Shown here: piece by piece, positions 59,429-63,180 of the stretch
How positions within the stretch are numbered: position 1 is the first letter of the stretch
Layout of the letters: the number at the start of each line of letters is the position of its first letter
Assembly (NCBI RefSeq): GCF_947286155.1
Contig: NZ_CAMYPD010000011.1
Location: 1-63,180 of the forward strand
DNA from: an uncultured Tessaracoccus sp.
GTDB taxonomy: Bacteria > Actinomycetota > Actinomycetes > Propionibacteriales > Propionibacteriaceae
Length of the DNA: 63,180 nt
Reading direction: 5' to 3'
Notes under the pieces: generated by a model
Told to the model about the DNA's origin: nothing
What the model saw: only the letters and a program-made list of their open reading frames with translations
The model's database searches: none
Position numbers and translations under genes: made by a program

Positions 59429-61051
59429 ACTTTCGTGGGTGCTCCCGATGGCTTCGACGAGCCCGGCCACATCCTGCGTGGCCGCGGTGGCGGCGACGGG
59501 GACGCCTGCGGCGTCGAGCGCCCGCCGCGACGGCTCACCAAACGCGACGACGCGCACGTCGTCGCGCCACCCGAGCAGTGCGTCGAACGCCCGCCCAACG
59601 GACCCCGACGTGACCACCACAATGTCGAACTGCCCGGAACCCCAGGCGCGAAGGGCCTCGTCAGGCACGCTATCGAGCGCTGCCATGGTGTAGATGGGCA
59701 CGACGTCGACCTCCCACCCCTTCGCGCGCAGCCCGTCGGCGAGCGTGGGAGAGGAAAGCTCAGAGCCTGGAATCAGCACGCGGCCCGGCCCATCGGGGAA
59801 CGCCTCAGCCAGTGCGCGCCCGCTCGACTCTCCCTCTGGGATGAGATCGACGACGTACCCCGCCGCCTCGAGCGCCTTCGCCGTCGCCGCTCCGACCGCA
59901 GCCACGCGCGCACCCTCCGGCAGTCCGACTCCGCGCCGGGCGAGGCATTGCACGGTGTTTGCCGAAGTCACAGCCACCCAATCAGCTGCTGGCAGCGGCC
60001 CGACGAGCGGCACATCCACCACCTCCTGCACCGGCTGGCAGAACACCTCCGCACCCGTGGCCCGCAGCCCGTCGGCGAGCGCCCCATCGGCGCGCGGCAT
60101 GAACACCTGCACCCCCGCCAGCGGCGTTTCCCCTCGCCAGAGCGAGGCATCGTCGTGCAGTTCGGCCAGCCGCGACGGGCGCGTCGCATCCAGTTCCGCG
60201 ACGTCTGCCGCGCCCCCGTCGAGCAGCGCGCGCACCGCCTCATCGGCCACACCGTCGGCCAACGGCCGCTCCACCAGCGCCGACGACCGCCCGTCGAGCG
60301 CGAACACCCCGGCGCGCAGTACGCCGTCGGCTACGAGCGCGGTGATGGGCGCCGCGCAGCCGCCCCCCAATCCGGCGAGCACCGCTCGCTCGGCCTCCAC
60401 GGCCCGCCGCGCGTCGGCGTCGTCGACGGCAGCCAGGGCCTGCAGCACTTCGGCGTTGTCAGCCCGGCATTCGAGCGCCAGCGCGCCTTGGCCGGGCGCG
60501 GGCAGGATGGGGAGCAGCTCGTCGATCTGATCCGCCATGCCCAACCGACGAAGCCCCGCCGCCGCGAGCACGACGGCGTCGAGATCGCCGTCGGCGACCC
60601 GCGCCAGGCGCGTGCCGACGTTGCCGCGGATGTCGACGTATTGGAGGTCAGGTCGCAGCGCGCGCAGCTGGGCTACCCGCCGGGGCGACCCGGTGCCCAC
60701 CTTCGCGCCGGCGGGCAGATCGTCGAGCCGGCGCCCGGCGGCGCAGAGCGCGTCGTGCGGGCAGGCTCGTTCAGGCACGGCGGCCACGACGAGCCCCGGC
60801 ACCGCCGCGGTGGGGAGATCTTTCAGCGAGTGGACGGCGAAGTCGCAACGCCCATCGAGGATGGCGGTGCGCAGCTCCGCCGCGAACACGCCGAGCGCGC
60901 CGAGCTTTGTGAGCGAGCCGCGCTCCACGTCGCCGCCGGTGCGGATACGCACCAGCTCGACGGTGTGCCCGAGCGCCCGCAGTTGGTCGGCCACGAGCTC
61001 CGATTGGGTTACCGCTAGCAGCGATGCCCGCGTGCCAAGCCTCAAATGCAT
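59426..61051 (-). CDS. hemCD: fused porphobilinogen deaminase / uroporphyrinogen-III synthase
   Basis: 541-aa two-domain enzyme. Residues 1-300 are HemC: it polymerises four porphobilinogens, with SLKDLPT, GTGSPRR and the dipyrromethane-cofactor cysteine C232 in GLGGGCAAP. Residues ~310-541 are HemD: it closes hydroxymethylbilane to uroporphyrinogen III, with DWVAVTSANTV, VGAATAKALEAAG and IVVVTSGSV. The fusion should channel the unstable intermediate. ATG with GAGGAG upstream, nine bases after hemY. The stop codon lies in the terminal repeat of the palindromic element. Confidence 0.95.
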   Translation of the reverse strand: MHLRLGTRASLLAVTQSELVADQLRALGHTVELVRIRTGGDVERGSLTKLGALGVFAAELRTAILDGRCDFAVHSLKDLPTAAVPGLVVAAVPERACPHDALCAAGRRLDDLPAGAKVGTGSPRRVAQLRALRPDLQYVDIRGNVGTRLARVADGDLDAVVLAAAGLRRLGMADQIDELLPILPAPGQGALALECRADNAEVLQALAAVDDADARRAVEAERAVLAGLGGGCAAPITALVADGVLRAGVFALDGRSSALVERPLADGVADEAVRALLDGGAADVAELDATRPSRLAELHDDASLWRGETPLAGVQVFMPRADGALADGLRATGAEVFCQPVQEVVDVPLVGPLPAADWVAVTSANTVQCLARRGVGLPEGARVAAVGAATAKALEAAGYVVDLIPEGESSGRALAEAFPDGPGRVLIPGSELSSPTLADGLRAKGWEVDVVPIYTMAALDSVPDEALRAWGSGQFDIVVVTSGSVGRAFDALLGWRDDVRVVAFGEPSRRALDAAGVPVAATAATQDVAGLVEAIGSTHES

Positions 61052-61060
61052 GCCGGCTCC

Positions 61061-62314
61061 TCACCGAATCCGTTCCGCGGCCTCAACCACTGGCCCGATG
61101 CCGTTGCCGTCGAGCCACGCGCCCACCACGTCGACGCCGACGGACGCCGCGGCATCCAGCACGGCCTCGCGCTCGTCGGCCGCGATGCGCCCGGGCATCT
61201 CGTGCGAGATGGCGACGACGTCGCGGATGTGGCCGCTCAAATCCAATTTGGTCAGCGCCGATGCATCCGCAGCCACCATCTCACGCGACGGCGCCTCCGC
61301 CCCGCCGTACGACAGCCGCAACACGTGCACGCCCTCCACCCACGGCCACTTGCGCGAGTAGTGCGTGAGCGCCCGCGCGACGATGGCGTCGTCGCGTTCG
61401 CCCATCAGCAGCCCAGATCCGACGGGGTCCGCGCCGAGCTCTGGGTGGTCGCTCGCCACCAGCACAACCTGCGATGGCGTGGTGGCCGCAGGCTCCGACA
61501 CCGTCGCGCCCAGCCCGGCCAGCAGCCGCGCCGTCACCGCGCCGGGGGTAGCGAGCACGACGCGTTCGGCCCGCAACTCACCATCGCCCGTAGTCACGAC
61601 GAACTCGGCGCCGTCGCGCTCCACCGCGGACACCGCGCACCCGCAGCGCACATCCAGCGGCGCCGCCAGCTCGTCGATCAGGCGGAACATCCCCCCGACG
61701 GGCTGCGCCACCGCCGCCTGTCCCGGGCGCCGGAGCGCGGCGACCGCGCCCAGCAGCGACCCCTCCGCGGCCAGCGCTTCCAGCAGCTTCGGCGCGAACA
61801 CGTCGAGGCGCACATCCATCGGGTCCGAGCGGTACACGCCGCGCGTGAGCGGCGCCATGAGCTTTTCGACGACGCCTCGGCCCATGCGCGCCTCTGCGAG
61901 CTGGCCGGCGGTGGTGGCGTCGGAGCCGACGCTGCGGTCGAGGCTCAGGTCTCGCTCCACCTGCGCGCGCTCATCCGCGGTCAGCACCCCCAATGCTGGA
62001 TCGTCGAGCGATCCCGGGATGCCGAGCACGCCGTCGGCGAGTGGCACGATGCGGTCGCTCCACCACACGTGTGGCTGCCCCGCTGGCCCGGCCACCTCCA
62101 GCCCCAACTCCGCGCACAGCGCCTGCGCGGCCGCGCTGCGGGTGGCGAACGCCTCCGCGCCAGCATCGACGCGCACGCCGCCCACCTCGACGGGCGCGAT
62201 CATCCCGCCCGGCGCGTTCGCCGCTTCGAGCACCACAACGTCGTGCCCAGATTCGACGAGCTTCCTCGCGGCGAGCAGCCCCGCTAGGCCGCCCCCGACG
62301 ACGACGGCGCTCAT
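61061..62314 (-). CDS. hemY: protoporphyrinogen/coproporphyrinogen oxidase, FAD type
   Basis: 417 aa from ATG 62314, which overlaps the hemE stop (ATGA). The dinucleotide-binding motif is VVVGGGLAGLLAARKLVESGHDVVVLEA. Other landmarks are APGGMI, GAEAFATRS, LMAPLTRGVYRSDP and the C-terminal VVGAWLDGNGIGPVVEAAERI. In monoderm actinobacteria this enzyme usually oxidises coproporphyrinogen III (CgoX) rather than protoporphyrinogen IX; which applies here cannot be read from the sequence alone. Confidence 0.94.
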   Translation of the reverse strand: MSAVVVGGGLAGLLAARKLVESGHDVVVLEAANAPGGMIAPVEVGGVRVDAGAEAFATRSAAAQALCAELGLEVAGPAGQPHVWWSDRIVPLADGVLGIPGSLDDPALGVLTADERAQVERDLSLDRSVGSDATTAGQLAEARMGRGVVEKLMAPLTRGVYRSDPMDVRLDVFAPKLLEALAAEGSLLGAVAALRRPGQAAVAQPVGGMFRLIDELAAPLDVRCGCAVSAVERDGAEFVVTTGDGELRAERVVLATPGAVTARLLAGLGATVSEPAATTPSQVVLVASDHPELGADPVGSGLLMGERDDAIVARALTHYSRKWPWVEGVHVLRLSYGGAEAPSREMVAADASALTKLDLSGHIRDVVAISHEMPGRIAADEREAVLDAAASVGVDVVGAWLDGNGIGPVVEAAERIR

Positions 62315-63180
62315 AGTTCGTGGATGAGCGCGACGAGGTCGGTCAGCACGCTCGGGTCGGTGGTGGGGGGAACGCCGTGGCCGAGATTTACGACGTGCGC
62401 CGGGGCGGCCTTGCCCCGCTCGACGACATCGCGGGCATGCGCCTCCAGCGCATCCCAGCCGGCGGCCAGCATGGCCGGGTCGATGTTGCCCTGCAGCGGG
62501 AGGCCGGGCACGAGCTGGGCGGCCTCGTCGAGGGGTGTGCGGTAGTCCACACCCAGGGCCTCGACGCCGCATTGGGCCATGTCAGACAGGATTTGGCGCG
62601 TGCCGACACCGAAGTGAATGCGCGGCACCCGCCCCTCTACCGCGGCCAGCGCCCGTGCCGAATGCGGCGCGACGGAAGCGACGTAGTCGGCCCGGCTGAG
62701 CGACCCGGCCCACGAATCAAACAGCTGCGCCGCCCGCGCGCCGGCGTCGACCTGCACCTGCAAGAACTGCCCCGACAGCTCCGCGCACCACGCGAGCAGC
62801 CGCTCCCACGCCGCAGGGTCGGCGTGCATCATGGTGCGGGCGGCGAGATGATCGCGCGAGCTCTTCCCCTCGACGAGGTACGCGGCGAGCGTGAACGGCG
62901 CGCCCGCAAACCCGATGAGCGGCACCTCGCCCAACTCGTCGACGAGAATCTGCACGGCCTCGGTGATCGCCGACGGGTCGTCCATGCGGTGCGACGTGAT
63001 CCGCGCCACGTCGGCTGCGGTGCGCACCGGCTCGTCGATCACGGGCCCCACCCCAGGCACGATGTCGACGTCGACCCCGGCCAGCACGAGGGGCGTCATG
63101 ATGTCAGAGAAGAAAATCGCCGCGTCCACCCCGTGCCGCCTGACGGGCTGCATCGTGATCTCGGCAGCGAGCTCAGGCCG
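62311..63180 (-). CDS. hemE: uroporphyrinogen decarboxylase, 5' end cut by the window edge
   Basis: The last 289 codons are visible. The frame runs to the window edge as RPELAAEIT before MQPVRRHGVDAAIFFSDIMTP, so the first ~60 residues lie outside. The conserved GFAGAPFTLAAYLVEG, QLFDSWAGSLS, VHFGVGT-like IHFGVGTRQIL and GNIDPAML segments are present. It converts uroporphyrinogen III to coproporphyrinogen III and is upstream of hemY in the operon. Confidence 0.95.
   Translation of the reverse strand, partial: RPELAAEITMQPVRRHGVDAAIFFSDIMTPLVLAGVDVDIVPGVGPVIDEPVRTAADVARITSHRMDDPSAITEAVQILVDELGEVPLIGFAGAPFTLAAYLVEGKSSRDHLAARTMMHADPAAWERLLAWCAELSGQFLQVQVDAGARAAQLFDSWAGSLSRADYVASVAPHSARALAAVEGRVPRIHFGVGTRQILSDMAQCGVEALGVDYRTPLDEAAQLVPGLPLQGNIDPAMLAAGWDALEAHARDVVERGKAAPAHVVNLGHGVPPTTDPSVLTDLVALIHEL

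Noticed and set aside
1..63180. tRNA or rRNA genes
   Set aside because: Scanning for the conserved TPsiC-arm pattern and acceptor pairing by eye gave no convincing tRNA, and no rRNA sequence is present. A covariance-model search would be needed to exclude a divergent tRNA.

Overview
The window is high-GC actinobacterial DNA, most likely from a member of the Propionibacteriaceae; I do not assign a genus. The evidence is the propionate-type methylmalonyl-CoA mutase pair mutA-mutB with the chaperone gene meaB, a cytochrome c nitrite reductase cluster (nrfHA with resB, resC and a thioredoxin), the actinobacterial envelope cluster fhaA-fhaB-pstP-rodA-pbpA-pknB, crgA, a fused hemC-hemD gene, and several apparently leaderless start codons.

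Layout. 1-8200: a lipoprotein gene with a duplicated upstream region, an ABC-ATPase with two FtsX-type permeases, an S9 prolyl-oligopeptidase-type peptidase and a ChrA-type transporter, with palindromic repeats between them. 8198-12507: a TetR regulator and two half-size ABC exporters that probably form an asymmetric heterodimer, controlled from a promoter with a palindromic operator in its spacer. 12631-28293: a locus for amino-sugar or host-glycan use, made of a cytoplasmic GH20 hexosaminidase, a divergent sugar ABC importer (binding lipoprotein and two permeases, no ATPase), a secreted protein of unknown family, two ROK regulators, a ROK sugar kinase and a 1506-residue secreted GH20 enzyme. 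28301-31273: a fur-katA block bounded by long hairpins and by decayed ROK and DUF1707 gene remnants. 31286-35204: lysS, a YbjQ-family gene, crgA, a DUF881 gene and a PabA/TrpG amidotransferase. 35201-43655: the Ser/Thr kinase/phosphatase and peptidoglycan cluster, then meaB. 43862-46527: a secreted protein and, on the opposite strand, a compact three-gene cassette that looks like a type VII secretion substrate, an HExxH-bearing second protein and a possible partner. 46684-50735: mutA-mutB. 51206-56866: the nrf and cytochrome c maturation operon, in which nrfA carries an in-frame amber codon at codon 11. 56889-63180: a haem operon read leftwards, hemE (cut by the window edge), hemY, hemCD, hemB, hemL.

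How the parts fit. Glycan hydrolysis outside the cell feeds an ABC importer, with a ROK kinase and a cytoplasmic hexosaminidase finishing the job. Methylmalonyl-CoA mutase serves propionate formation. Nitrite reduction to ammonium needs much haem c, and the haem operon lies directly beside the nrf/Ccs genes.

The items most worth a second look are: the WXG-like/HExxH/partner cassette (44856-46527); three secreted proteins whose C-termini stop flush at an LPxTG-like motif with no membrane tail; the amber codon in nrfA; several families of 76-85 bp elements with long terminal inverted repeats; three genes that take their stop codons from repeats; and the fur-katA block flanked by remnants of the ROK/DUF1707 gene pair that is intact 5 kb away.
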